Source: Namhaeicola litoreus (GTDB lineage Bacteria; Bacteroidota; Bacteroidia; Flavobacteriales; Flavobacteriaceae). From it: DNA of 64,000 bases. Both the position numbers and the translations under genes were made by a program. Below the pieces are notes generated by a model. That model had not been told where the DNA came from and made no database searches. It saw nothing but the letters and a program-made list of their open reading frames with translations. Positions 9,714 to 18,257 of the stretch are shown one piece after another (position 1 is the first letter of the stretch; each line of letters starts with the position of its first letter). The stretch is taken from assembly GCF_042679565.1 (NCBI RefSeq), contig NZ_JBHTMY010000003.1, forward strand, positions 1,116,001 to 1,180,000, in the 5' to 3' direction.

Positions 9714-11045
9714 TTATTCTGACCTAAATTCAGCTATTCGCTGTTTTAATTTTTGAACTTTTTCTAGATGAATTTCGGCAATATCATTCTTCTCAAAAGG
9801 ATCTTCAACGATATTAAATAATTGAACTTTTTCATTTTTTTTTGACGCTGAATCTGGAACAATTATTTTATAAGGTTTGGATATTGCAATATCATATAAT
9901 AAGCTATTTTCAATTGTTTCAAAATCATGAGCATAGATCTCACCGAAAATGATGTCTCTTTCTTCTAACTTTTCTTTGTCCAAAACACTAATTCCGGGCA
10001 AGTTCTCAGGCTTTTCAATACCCAGAAGATCCAACACAGTTGGCACCATATCAATACTGCTCACTATGGTTTCTTTATCTCTTTTAGGATTTATTTTCCC
10101 TGCCCATTTGTACATAATTGGTGTACGCATACCTAAATCATATGGAGAGCGTTTTGATATTTCATTGTAAGTTGAATTATTCAAGTTTTGCACCCAACCA
10201 TTATCACACACGTATACAAATAAGGTGTTTTCTGTTTGACCTTTTGCTTCTATCATATCGAATAATTCGCCACAAGTTTCATCAAACCACTCACACATCG
10301 CCCAATATTTAGCAACGTATTCCGTAGGCGCTTTTGGCAGATACTTATCTAATAAACGCTGCGGTGGGGTATGTGGCGCATGAGGTAAAAACGGTGCGTA
10401 CCATAAAAAGAATGGCTTCTTTTCTTTTAACGCTAAATCAACATAGCTCGTTAGCGTGTCCAAGCCTTTCCGTCCAATTTCTAGTCCGTAGTCTCCGTGA
10501 CGTCCTCCCCTGCTTGGGTCACCATGTGTCATCCCATAATCAAAGCCTCCATTCTTATAGTTTCCTATCCACCATTTTCCTGTTTGAAACGATAAATAGC
10601 CTTTATCTTTTAAAATATCTGGAAGTGTCACTAAATCCTTAAAATTCTCAATAACTGGCTCATAATTTTTTGAGCGCCACTCATTTCTATTAGCTTTTGT
10701 GTTACCAGGAAGTACTCTATCATTACCTAAAACTTTATGGTCTTTTGGATATAATCCTGTAATAATGGTTGCCAATGAGGGTGAACATAAAGAGGTTGGT
10801 ACATAACCACGTTCAAAGGTTAAACTCTCTGCAGCAAACAGATCCAAGCGTGGTGTTTCAATTTGTTCGTGCCCCATAAAGCCATAATCTGTCCATGATT
10901 GATCGTCTGATAGAATGAATACAATGTTAGGCAGTGTAGTTTTAACTTCGGTTTCAGTTTCATTTTTGGCAAAGTCATTTTTAATTTTATTTCCGCAGGA
11001 AAGAGACATAGCAACTGCTAAAATCAAAATAGAGATTTTTTCCAT
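9714..11045 (-). CDS. S1-family sulfatase with CSPSL active-site motif
   Basis: A 443-residue secreted or lipoprotein sulfatase (signal ending LSCG). It has the alkaline-phosphatase-type sulfatase fold: metal ligands SDD (residues 46-48), the modified-cysteine region CSPSLATIITG with Cys87, and VYVCDNGW later. The usual Arg of the C-x-P-x-R motif is Leu91 here. I recall this kind of variant in some marine S1 subfamilies, so it may still be matured and active, but the substitution is directly visible. It lies 260 nt downstream of a GH43 remnant that follows the DUF5060 gene, and no operator of its own was found. It is therefore probably transcribed from 13608-13651. Confidence 0.87.
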   Translation of the reverse strand: MEKISILILAVAMSLSCGNKIKNDFAKNETETEVKTTLPNIVFILSDDQSWTDYGFMGHEQIETPRLDLFAAESLTFERGYVPTSLCSPSLATIITGLYPKDHKVLGNDRVLPGNTKANRNEWRSKNYEPVIENFKDLVTLPDILKDKGYLSFQTGKWWIGNYKNGGFDYGMTHGDPSRGGRHGDYGLEIGRKGLDTLTSYVDLALKEKKPFFLWYAPFLPHAPHTPPQRLLDKYLPKAPTEYVAKYWAMCEWFDETCGELFDMIEAKGQTENTLFVYVCDNGWVQNLNNSTYNEISKRSPYDLGMRTPIMYKWAGKINPKRDKETIVSSIDMVPTVLDLLGIEKPENLPGISVLDKEKLEERDIIFGEIYAHDFETIENSLLYDIAISKPYKIIVPDSASKKNEKVQLFNIVEDPFEKNDIAEIHLEKVQKLKQRIAEFRSE

Positions 11046-11305
11046 TTTTCTATTTATTTTAAATACTTAGTTAACGATATATTAATTTTTATTCGACCAA
11101 TACATCCAGCTGGTATTGTTTGGTCTCTTTATTGTTATAGATGTTGAAAGTTCTTTTAGGGGTCACATTTCATTATTTGTTTACCAAACAATAATTTGAT
11201 TCATTATTAATTGGTCCATTTCCCCTTAAAGATGAAAATAAAATAACAGCATTAAAAATATTTGATTTTGATACCTCATATTGATAAAACTTAATTAATA
11301 CCAGT
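11046..11305. other. Intergenic region, nothing recognised
   Basis: 260 nt upstream of the sulfatase gene. No CAGGAT operator, clear -7 box or hairpin was found. The sequence is very AT-rich and most likely an untranslated spacer or remnant within the operon. Confidence 0.4.
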
Positions 11306-11605
11306 TTAATTGAAGAGGAAATTACCTGAAATACCTTTTGGACAAGTCAACTTAAAAACTTCGTTATCTATCTCTTGGATCCTTATTCTTTTACGGCGTC
11401 TGTCTAATTGATACTCAGAGATCTCTAGAAAATACTCAAAAGTATTAGTCACCAAATAGTAATCATCATCAACCCTTCAGATGGAAGAATTTGGATTTAA
11501 ACCTTGATTTACAGGATTGTTATACTCATATTTTTGCGCAATAACTGGTATTAAATTGAATATAAAAACCACGAAAAACAAGGCGTAAAATATGGATTGA
11601 AACAC
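11306..11605 (-). pseudogene. GH43 remnant (N-terminal fragment with internal stop and large deletion)
   Basis: A minus-strand frame starting near a GTG at 11605 encodes a signal peptide ending VIAQ. It then has YNNPVNQGLNPNSSI, an in-frame TGA, and RVDDDYYLVTNTFEYF. This is the GH43 blade-1 signature (NPV-PG-xPDPSI-RVGDDYYLV-SSFEYFPG). The sequence then becomes basic and unrelated (QLDRRRKRIRIQEI) and stops at 11306. The stop codon replaces the residue that normally precedes Arg-Val in the blade, and the remaining four blades are gone. It sits between the DUF5060 and sulfatase genes, suggesting that a beta-xylosidase or arabinosidase was lost from the operon while an intact GH43 is kept at 21693-23045. 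Confidence 0.65.
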
Positions 11606-11680
11606 CTTTTGTTGGAAATAAAAAATAATCTATAACATAAAAATATATGTTCCGCTTAAATTTTATTTATGGCCGTTTCG

Positions 11681-13552
11681 TTATTCGCTTTTTTTAATTA
11701 AGGCCACCCAATCCTTATCTTCACTTTCTGAAGGCTTGGCAATACTTAGCAATCCATATGAAGTAGCCAATTCTTGACTAGCCGATTCTAGAAATTTGCC
11801 ATTTCGGGGATCAAACCATTGTACTTCAAACAATTTTTCTGATTCCTCTAAAAGAATGTTGGCTGTTTTTTGATCGGGTTGAAGATAGACCACATATACT
11901 TCTCCTTTTTTAGCAAAACAGAATCCGTTTGAATCAATTAATAAGTCATCAGCAGATGCCATTTCCCAAAATGGAATGTAATTATCAAAAAAATGTAATG
12001 CATAACGATTTTGATCCCAAAACAAGTCTCTGCTCCTAAAATCTTGACAAGTTAAATCGGAATTTGGACTTGCATAGCCAAAATACCATTCTACCCCAAA
12101 ACCTCCGGCCATAAGTGTTCCCCACATGGCATTACCTCTGGCAAAATCATGTGTAAGATCTTCATTATCTGGTAAAAGCGCTATTTTTGCACTTCCAGGC
12201 TCATCTACTGCGATAGCCCACTTTACTCCTGTAGAATCTGACTTTGTTCTCCATTTTAAAACACGCGGATGGACATCTGAGAAATTTTCACGACTTAACT
12301 GTAAAGAAGCGCCAGTAAGAGGAGATTGATCCCCTATTAAATCTGCATATCTATCATCTTTGTTAGGAAAAGTATGAATTACAAGATGGTGTTTGTAGGG
12401 ATCAAGAGTTTTAATATAGTTGGCCACTTCTACAACCTTTCTAATCGGGTCATCATTTTCTTCGCCTATATTCCAATTCATTACCAAATGATGACCAAAA
12501 CGTGCAATAAGTTCTCTGTAATACAATTTTCCTTCTACACCAAAGTCTCCTTTATCCATCAAATGGTCTGTTTCGGTTTCGTTTGTTTTAAAATGTAGAA
12601 ACATGCCTTGGGTTTCGGCATAATCGAAAATTCTTTCCCATTGATCTAATTTCGACACATCATATCTGGTTTTATGAAACATGTTTTCCCAGGCCTCTTT
12701 ATTTTTTTTATCATTGGCATAGGCTTCATATTCTGACACAGGCACTTTTAAAAGATGTGGGAATACATTTCTGTCATCTCCATCAACATTAAAAGTTAAA
12801 AAAGAAAATGCGTTTAATTCCTCACTAGCTAAATAATGTATTGCTCCCAATAGATTTTCGCCTTTGTTATTTTGCCAAACAAAACTTTTTGCATCTTCGG
12901 CAAAATCTTTTTGATGTGGTTCCCAAGTTTTTTGGAAATCTAATGCATTTGTAGCTCCATCAAAATCGGCGTAAGCCAATAAATTTTCCGGGGCATCAAC
13001 ACCTAATTTTATAAAGTATTTACCTGTTTCTTCAAATTGCAAATAGTGTCCACCAATATAATTCAGTCTTCCTTTGGCTCTGTTATCTCGCCCAGATTTA
13101 TCTGATTCTAAAACGGTAAAAACTCCCTTTTGCCCATCCATGAAACCCCCACTTGTTGCCTTGGAAATATCCTGAGAAACGGCAACTTCATCCCCTTTTT
13201 TAAAAGAAACAGTATAATTCCATTCCCCAATTTCATCCGGTGTAAACCTCACTTTCCAAACATTACCAGCATCACTACTTGTTTCTGCAGCATTTCCATC
13301 TGCAGCATAAAACCCTGGAACCACGTATTCTTTATTGTTTGATTTGAAAACAACATCTAATCGATAATCTAAAAATGGATTAACTTCATCCATTTCATTT
13401 GTTTTGGGGCCTTCAAAAACCAATTCTATTTTATGCCATTTTTTTAATTCTCCTTGAATTTGGACTTCGCTTCTTTGGCAAGAAATGGTTAACATAAAAA
13501 CACTTGATAAAAGAAAAAATGAAAGCCTTGAAAAAGTCATGTATTTATGCAT
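11681..13552 (-). CDS. DUF5060-domain putative glycoside hydrolase lipoprotein
   Basis: A 623-residue lipoprotein (signal ending LTISC). An N-terminal beta-sandwich of the DUF5060 type (about 35-155: KWHKIELVFEGP, GVFTV) precedes a TIM-barrel-like region and a C-terminal beta domain with a putative collagen-binding-like ending (VQWFDPRNGKF). Two acidic residues are placed like a retaining catalytic pair: MNWNIGEEND near residue 362 and AVDEPGS near residue 450. Proteins of this layout are found in marine polysaccharide loci. I do not know a firmly assigned activity, so function is inferred as a glycosidase acting on the PUL substrate. It is the first gene of its operon, with an operator-promoter at 13608-13651. 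Confidence 0.7.
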   Translation of the reverse strand: MHKYMTFSRLSFFLLSSVFMLTISCQRSEVQIQGELKKWHKIELVFEGPKTNEMDEVNPFLDYRLDVVFKSNNKEYVVPGFYAADGNAAETSSDAGNVWKVRFTPDEIGEWNYTVSFKKGDEVAVSQDISKATSGGFMDGQKGVFTVLESDKSGRDNRAKGRLNYIGGHYLQFEETGKYFIKLGVDAPENLLAYADFDGATNALDFQKTWEPHQKDFAEDAKSFVWQNNKGENLLGAIHYLASEELNAFSFLTFNVDGDDRNVFPHLLKVPVSEYEAYANDKKNKEAWENMFHKTRYDVSKLDQWERIFDYAETQGMFLHFKTNETETDHLMDKGDFGVEGKLYYRELIARFGHHLVMNWNIGEENDDPIRKVVEVANYIKTLDPYKHHLVIHTFPNKDDRYADLIGDQSPLTGASLQLSRENFSDVHPRVLKWRTKSDSTGVKWAIAVDEPGSAKIALLPDNEDLTHDFARGNAMWGTLMAGGFGVEWYFGYASPNSDLTCQDFRSRDLFWDQNRYALHFFDNYIPFWEMASADDLLIDSNGFCFAKKGEVYVVYLQPDQKTANILLEESEKLFEVQWFDPRNGKFLESASQELATSYGLLSIAKPSESEDKDWVALIKKSE

Positions 13553-13607
13553 AATTTATGGTTGATTGTAATAAAAATAATATCCTGTTTTGATTTTGAA
13601 AGAAGGA

Positions 13608-13651
13608 CTAAATTAAGGTTTTAAATGTAGAAACTATCCTGCTCTGTACTG
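13608..13651 (-). promoter_or_regulatory. PUL operator-promoter, DUF5060-sulfatase operon
   Basis: Minus strand: proximal CAGGAT at 13636-13641, degenerate distal half CAGTAC at 13646-13651, then TAATTTAG (13608-13615) after a 20-nt spacer. This is the weakest of the nine matches: spacer 20 rather than 21, and -7 box ending AG. Confidence 0.55.
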
Positions 13652-13700
13652 TATAAAAGCGAGCGGATTGTGGCATTAAATGGATTGTAAGACAAAACAT

Positions 13701-14018
13701 CTACTCCAAATAAAAAACTTCTTCTAACCTTGTTGTAATAGGAGAATTGTCTGGGTTGGTTTGCATGATATCTGCCATGTAATTCCACCATTTTTGCACG
13801 ATTGGATTTGAAGAAAGATCCTGAGAACTTCCTTGACCACTAACTTTTTGAAAGGCAAAAAGTGTATTTGTTTCTTCATCCAAAAAAATAGCGTATTCGC
13901 TAATTCCTTCTTCTTTAAGAAGATTTTTCAATTCTGGCCAAATCTCATCGTGGCGCTTAATGTAGTTTTCTTTTTGATTTTCATTTAATTTCATTTTAAA
14001 GGCTAATCTTTTCATCAT
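13701..14018 (-). CDS. rhaM: L-rhamnose mutarotase
   Basis: A 105-residue protein of the RhaM family, which interconverts the alpha and beta anomers of L-rhamnose before isomerisation. The family pattern is visible: KRLAFKMKL at the start, YIKRHDEIWPEL (conserved His), and the C-terminal WWNYMADIM. There is no signal peptide, so it is cytoplasmic; all the clearly recognisable enzymes of the PUL around it are exported. It lies 106 nt after the CBM-like gene. Two adjacent ATGs (14018 and 14015) are possible starts. Its presence is direct support that the locus feeds L-rhamnose to the cell. The rest of the rhamnose pathway is not in the window. Confidence 0.9.
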   Translation of the reverse strand: MMKRLAFKMKLNENQKENYIKRHDEIWPELKNLLKEEGISEYAIFLDEETNTLFAFQKVSGQGSSQDLSSNPIVQKWWNYMADIMQTNPDNSPITTRLEEVFYLE

Positions 14019-14124
14019 TTAATGAATTTATTCAACTAATTTGACATGATCAACACTTGCTTCCTCCAAGACTATTTCTAAATTAGAACTAGCGTTTTCC
14101 TCTTTTTCTTTTAAACATTGTTAA

Positions 14125-15378
14125 TTATTTCGCAGAAAATGATGAAGGGGCCTCTTGAATTTGTTTTCCTTTACCAACGGGAGCAAAAATAATACCCGCC
14201 CATCGACCTCTAGTATGCTCTTTGCCATCGGTACTGCCAATTTTGGCAATGACCGTAATTTTATCTCCTTTTTTTATCAAAGTATTCTCCCATAAGGCAT
14301 TAAAGTTTTTACCTTCTTCAAAAAGTATGTTTGTGAGTGGTGGTTGATATTTACCAATCTCCTTGTCATTCACCAAAACCATATAACTTGATCTACCGTC
14401 ATTTTCACCAATGCCAACAAAAACTATATCGTAATTTCCAGACTCAAAATCAAACGTGACACTTGTACTAGCTTCTTCATGGTCTTTGGGATTAATGGCC
14501 AGCCAATGCTTTCCTTCTGCATAAAAATTAGTGCCGAGTACAGGAAATTGCTGAGAAGAAATTACCTTATTATTAGGATTGGACTTAGCTATTTGTGTAA
14601 AATAGAAGGTTTTGGAAGTGGGCATTTCAACAATGGGAAAGGGAGACGGCAAAATACCTTGGGATACAATTGGTTTTGGACCATCTGCGATTGGCAGAAA
14701 ATTAATGTAAGTTGTTAAAATAAACTTGTCAAATTCAAAACCATCCTCACGCATGCTAAATTGGATATCATGAATTCCTGCCTTTGCTATGTCTAAATAA
14801 ATCTCTTTCGGCACACCACAATGCACCTCTTTTGTTCGTTGCTTGCTTTCCCAGGTCCAATTTCCTTTTCCTTCACACCATTGCATTCTTTGTCCATGTT
14901 CCGGCCATGCATCATTCAAACCCACATGAATACCATTATCTTCAGCACCCACAGAAAGCGCCCGTACCCATACAAAATAACGTCCAGGGGTATTAATTTT
15001 TACTCTGTAATGTAATACCCCCATTAAGCCCGGATCATTTGAAAAATTCTCTCCATGAATTAGCTTATCGGAATGTGTTACTCTTTCGTCTGGCAAAATT
15101 TCCAGATATGCATTGTTACTTGCGCCATATACATGTTGTCCATCATCATCACGCCCAACCTGAGGATTTTCATTTTTGGATGTTCTATACCATTGTCTTA
15201 TGTCAGACTTACTCTGTTTATAAAAGTATTCTGCTTCTACAGCGACCAATCCATCTTTTTCTTCAAAAACCACCAGACTATCTACAACAGGATTCGTAAA
15301 TAAGTTAGTTTGTGCTTTAGCAAAACCAAAAATATTTAGTAAACAGACTGCCGAAAAAATTAATTTTAAATAACCCAT
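14125..15378 (-). CDS. Secreted carbohydrate-binding-module-like protein, function unknown
   Basis: A 417-residue protein with signal peptide (ending GFAKAQ) and no recognisable catalytic domain. Residues about 40-225 form a jelly-roll-like module (DGLVAVEAEYF, NNAYLEILPDE, LHYRVKINTPGRYFVWVRAL, GIHDIQFSMREDGFEFDKFIL) of the CBM6/CBM35 or GH115-C-terminal type. A second beta-rich module follows (about 255-400: FYFTQIAKSNPN, SVTFDFESGNYDIVFVGIGEND). The first half resembles the 256-residue protein at 23969-24739. It could be a surface glycan-binding protein delivering ulvan-like chains to SusC/D. It begins an operon with rhaM and has its own operator-promoter. Confidence 0.6.
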   Translation of the reverse strand: MGYLKLIFSAVCLLNIFGFAKAQTNLFTNPVVDSLVVFEEKDGLVAVEAEYFYKQSKSDIRQWYRTSKNENPQVGRDDDGQHVYGASNNAYLEILPDERVTHSDKLIHGENFSNDPGLMGVLHYRVKINTPGRYFVWVRALSVGAEDNGIHVGLNDAWPEHGQRMQWCEGKGNWTWESKQRTKEVHCGVPKEIYLDIAKAGIHDIQFSMREDGFEFDKFILTTYINFLPIADGPKPIVSQGILPSPFPIVEMPTSKTFYFTQIAKSNPNNKVISSQQFPVLGTNFYAEGKHWLAINPKDHEEASTSVTFDFESGNYDIVFVGIGENDGRSSYMVLVNDKEIGKYQPPLTNILFEEGKNFNALWENTLIKKGDKITVIAKIGSTDGKEHTRGRWAGIIFAPVGKGKQIQEAPSSFSAK

Positions 15379-15400
15379 ATTTGTTCGTCTTAATAATTTC

Positions 15401-15446
15401 TAAATGTAATTCTTCATTTTTTGAGAACTATCCTGCACTATCCCTG
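15401..15446 (-). promoter_or_regulatory. PUL operator-promoter, CBM-like/rhaM operon
   Basis: Minus strand: CAGGAT (15430-15435), distal half CAGGGAT (15440-15446, one extra base), then TACATTTA (15401-15408) after 21 nt. A further ATCCT and an inverted AGGAT lie at 15449-15465, giving a cluster of half-sites. Confidence 0.7.
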
Positions 15447-15580
15447 ACATCCTACAACGCAGGATATCCCGATTTAACATGGGACCGTATTATTCTCAGG
15501 ACTTACTTTTAATTGATGAATTGGGACTAATTCTTATTCATCAATTGTAAAACACTTTTCTTCAAACATTCTTTTGCCAC

Positions 15581-16765
15581 TTATAAGAATGACATGATCG
15601 GATTATTTAATTCATTGTAAATTTTTGGATCGATAACCTCATTGATTCCAAAAATATTTGCGGCATTTCTAAAAAGTTTTTTTAGGTTTTCTAAAGACCC
15701 TTCAAGATCTTTAATTTGTTCATAATCCCACTCTTTTTCTCCAAGAGCATAAGGCGCTAAAAAAGCATAGGCCTTTTGAATACTAGCTCCATTCTCTGCC
15801 TTATAATTCCAAATATCAATATTATTCCTTTTTCCGAAGTAAGCAAGTTTTGTTAATCCTTTTAAATTCATGGTGCTGTAAGACAATGCGTTCGTTCGTC
15901 CCAATTCATGAGGTTGGCTGCCATCAGGTTCTATTTGAGTCGCAATTCTATTGGTTTTTACAGAAACTAATACCTCCCTTGCTTCTTCATTTCTATTTAG
16001 AAATAGTAACAAACTGACTACCTGACCGTCATAATGCGTAGCGTGGTTGTTTGACCTAGTTTTTTCTTGTATCCCAAACTCACTAGTTTGCAGCCAATTT
16101 AAATACTCTGATAACCAACTTCTCAACTCTTTGCTTGTTTTGGCGTCCAAAGCATTTTTTAATTCCAACAACTCTATTGCTGTAATTATTTCAGAAATTC
16201 CACCAAACTCTATGATCCCAAAACATCTTCCATCATTTTGTCCCGGTATTCCTTGGGCATAATTGAGGTTTGGATTCATTTTTGTTTCTGGATTTATGAA
16301 CCACACTTCCAATAGTTCTTTGGCCTTTTCCGCATATTTTTTATTGTTAGAAAAGTAAAAAGCCCAAGACAGGATTTTAACATTTCTAAAAAAGTTGTTT
16401 TTCTCTTCATAATCCACATTATCTCCTCTTGTTCCCGGATTTACCTGGCCATCTTTTCTCATCCATGGCAAACCATTCGGTTGATCTGGATCTGGCCAAA
16501 AGTAGGGTGCTAAACTCAGATAATCGTGCTTATTTCCACTTGGTGGAACTTGGGTTTTAGACATTACCGTAAAAGGACCTTCATATAACGCTTTGTCTGC
16601 ATTTCTAATCAGTTTTTCTATAGCTAACAGATATAATGTGTCTTTATCAGCAATTTTTTTTTGAGCGGATTCTACCAACTCAAAGTCCAAATTTGTTAAT
16701 TCTTGACTCGTTAATCTGGAAAGAAAAAAGAAACAAATAAGAACATATAATAGATTTTTTTTCAT
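15581..16765 (-). CDS. Alginate-lyase-superfamily (PL5/PL38-like) exported protein
   Basis: A 394-residue protein with a signal peptide and an (alpha/alpha)-barrel of the Alginate_lyase type (PF05426-like). Visible motifs are GNKHDYLSLAPYFWPDP (about 77-93), NYAQGIPGQNDGR, and the putative catalytic NNHATHYDGQ near residue 242, followed by QPHELGRTNALSYS. In this superfamily the Asn-His pair and a Tyr act in beta-elimination next to a uronic acid. In this PUL a glucuronan- or ulvan-type uronate linkage is more plausible than alginate; that is inference. It is the last gene of the long operon starting at 28164, 39 nt after the BNR_4 gene. Confidence 0.75.
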   Translation of the reverse strand: MKKNLLYVLICFFFLSRLTSQELTNLDFELVESAQKKIADKDTLYLLAIEKLIRNADKALYEGPFTVMSKTQVPPSGNKHDYLSLAPYFWPDPDQPNGLPWMRKDGQVNPGTRGDNVDYEEKNNFFRNVKILSWAFYFSNNKKYAEKAKELLEVWFINPETKMNPNLNYAQGIPGQNDGRCFGIIEFGGISEIITAIELLELKNALDAKTSKELRSWLSEYLNWLQTSEFGIQEKTRSNNHATHYDGQVVSLLLFLNRNEEAREVLVSVKTNRIATQIEPDGSQPHELGRTNALSYSTMNLKGLTKLAYFGKRNNIDIWNYKAENGASIQKAYAFLAPYALGEKEWDYEQIKDLEGSLENLKKLFRNAANIFGINEVIDPKIYNELNNPIMSFL

Positions 16766-16804
16766 TTTTCTTTTTTTATGATTGCTATTTACACTTTATG
16801 TAAT

Positions 16805-18187
16805 CTACTCAATTTTCACGAGAAATAATGCACTCCTAGGACCAGGTGGTATGATTTCTGGAGCATGAGTTCCATGACTTTTAACCTTAGATTCCCATTT
16901 TAAAACATACCTTTCATTTCCTACTTGATCTGTATTTTTCCCATTTTGCAAAACCACAGAAAGTGCTGGATCATTCGTCATTCTATTAAAGATTTCTTTG
17001 GGATATTTCGCCTTTACCTGAATTAAAGTATCCAACAATTTTACATTTTTTGGATTGATTGCATACCGTCCATTTTCACCCATTTCATTGTCCCAATCAA
17101 TTGCTAAAATCCCTTCCTTAGAAATTCCTAAGTCGAACCTTGCTCCAAACGACATCTGATCGCCACCACCTTTAAATTTCCATCTAAAATTCCAATCGCT
17201 AAGCTTATTTATTATCCACTCACCATTTCTAAATGTTGTTGCATACAATTGGGTCAAGCCATTTTCATCATATTTCAAATAAGCAATTATTGGAACTTCA
17301 TCAATAATTCTAATATCAAATTTACCATTGTGCATACCGCCTTTTGAAGGCACATCATCCACAATAACTTTCTCATTATCAGGTGTAAATGGGAGTTCTA
17401 CCGCTTCTCCTTTTATATTTTTCCAATTTAAAAAATCAGTACTCGTTGCATAACACAATTGATGAGAAGTTTCGACATCTGGGGTCCACCTCCACATCCA
17501 AACACAATGAAAATTACCTTGAGGTCCTGTGATGAATTTAGAATATGCCGACCTATTGCTATCTTCAAAAATTCCTTTAAAAAGACCATCTTTTAAAAGC
17601 ATGTTCCAAGTTTGCGTTTTGGTATCAAATTTATTCACCCAATTATTCCCGTTTCCTGATTCACCGGACCGATAGGTATAGTACAAATGACCATCTTTAT
17701 CATTAAAATATTTTGGATAAGTGACCGCATTTTCATTCACGCCAGTCATTTTATTTCGCTCGGTTAGGCTATGTATATCAAAGGGTTTTTCACTTTTATA
17801 ATAAACCAATGGTACATTATGCATATTGCCACTTACGTGTATAAAACCCATTTCATCAAAGCCCAAAACCACATAATTATGTGAATCCCAAACGAGTTTA
17901 CTAGAAAGTGTTTTTTTCTCCCAGTGCCTAGTGCCCAATTCGCGGGTGGCAACGGTCATCATTCTATTTTTGTCGTAGTAGGCAACATATTGCTTATTTC
18001 CAATGGTTTGAAGATCAAAAGAAACTCTATTGGCAGCCCAAACGGAATCGATAAACAAACTATCCGTTATATACACTTCTAAAGAATCTGTTTTAAGAAT
18101 ACTCTGAAGCATATCATTTTTTTCTTCCTTGCATTGGATCAAAAAAAACATAAGGATTAAAACAGAAAAAGGGAACAATTTTTTCAT
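16805..18187 (-). CDS. BNR_4 beta-propeller lipoprotein, candidate ulvan lyase (PL24/PL25-like)
   Basis: A 460-residue lipoprotein; the ATG at 18187 gives the signal peptide ending FFLIQC, better than the upstream GTG at 18220. It has the repeated blades of the BNR_4 family, in which the seven-bladed PL24 and PL25 ulvan lyases fall. Three putative active-site positions are visible: His in DSHNYVVLG (about 101), Tyr in VTYPKYF (about 156), and Arg in YRSGESGNGN (about 171). The same His-Tyr-Arg set with the same local context occurs in the second propeller at 32739-34076. It would cleave rhamnose-uronate linkages, generating unsaturated ends for the GH105 encoded just upstream. Lyase activity is inferred from residues and context. 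Confidence 0.72.
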   Translation of the reverse strand: MKKLFPFSVLILMFFLIQCKEEKNDMLQSILKTDSLEVYITDSLFIDSVWAANRVSFDLQTIGNKQYVAYYDKNRMMTVATRELGTRHWEKKTLSSKLVWDSHNYVVLGFDEMGFIHVSGNMHNVPLVYYKSEKPFDIHSLTERNKMTGVNENAVTYPKYFNDKDGHLYYTYRSGESGNGNNWVNKFDTKTQTWNMLLKDGLFKGIFEDSNRSAYSKFITGPQGNFHCVWMWRWTPDVETSHQLCYATSTDFLNWKNIKGEAVELPFTPDNEKVIVDDVPSKGGMHNGKFDIRIIDEVPIIAYLKYDENGLTQLYATTFRNGEWIINKLSDWNFRWKFKGGGDQMSFGARFDLGISKEGILAIDWDNEMGENGRYAINPKNVKLLDTLIQVKAKYPKEIFNRMTNDPALSVVLQNGKNTDQVGNERYVLKWESKVKSHGTHAPEIIPPGPRSALFLVKIE

Positions 18188-18257
18188 ATCAACTGCCTTT
18201 AAAACCCGATGAAAACTCACTTTTTTTGGGCTACAAAAGTTTTATGTAGGTTTTTTT

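Noticed and set aside
13582..13598. A second ATCCTG close to the DUF5060 start
   Set aside because: The second half-site is absent and it would overlap the transcript leader; the site at 13636 fits the spacing rule better.
15449..15465. An inverted ATCCT/AGGAT pair beside the CBM-like operator
   Set aside because: The orientation does not match the nine direct repeats; it could be an auxiliary site but is not supported by a second example.
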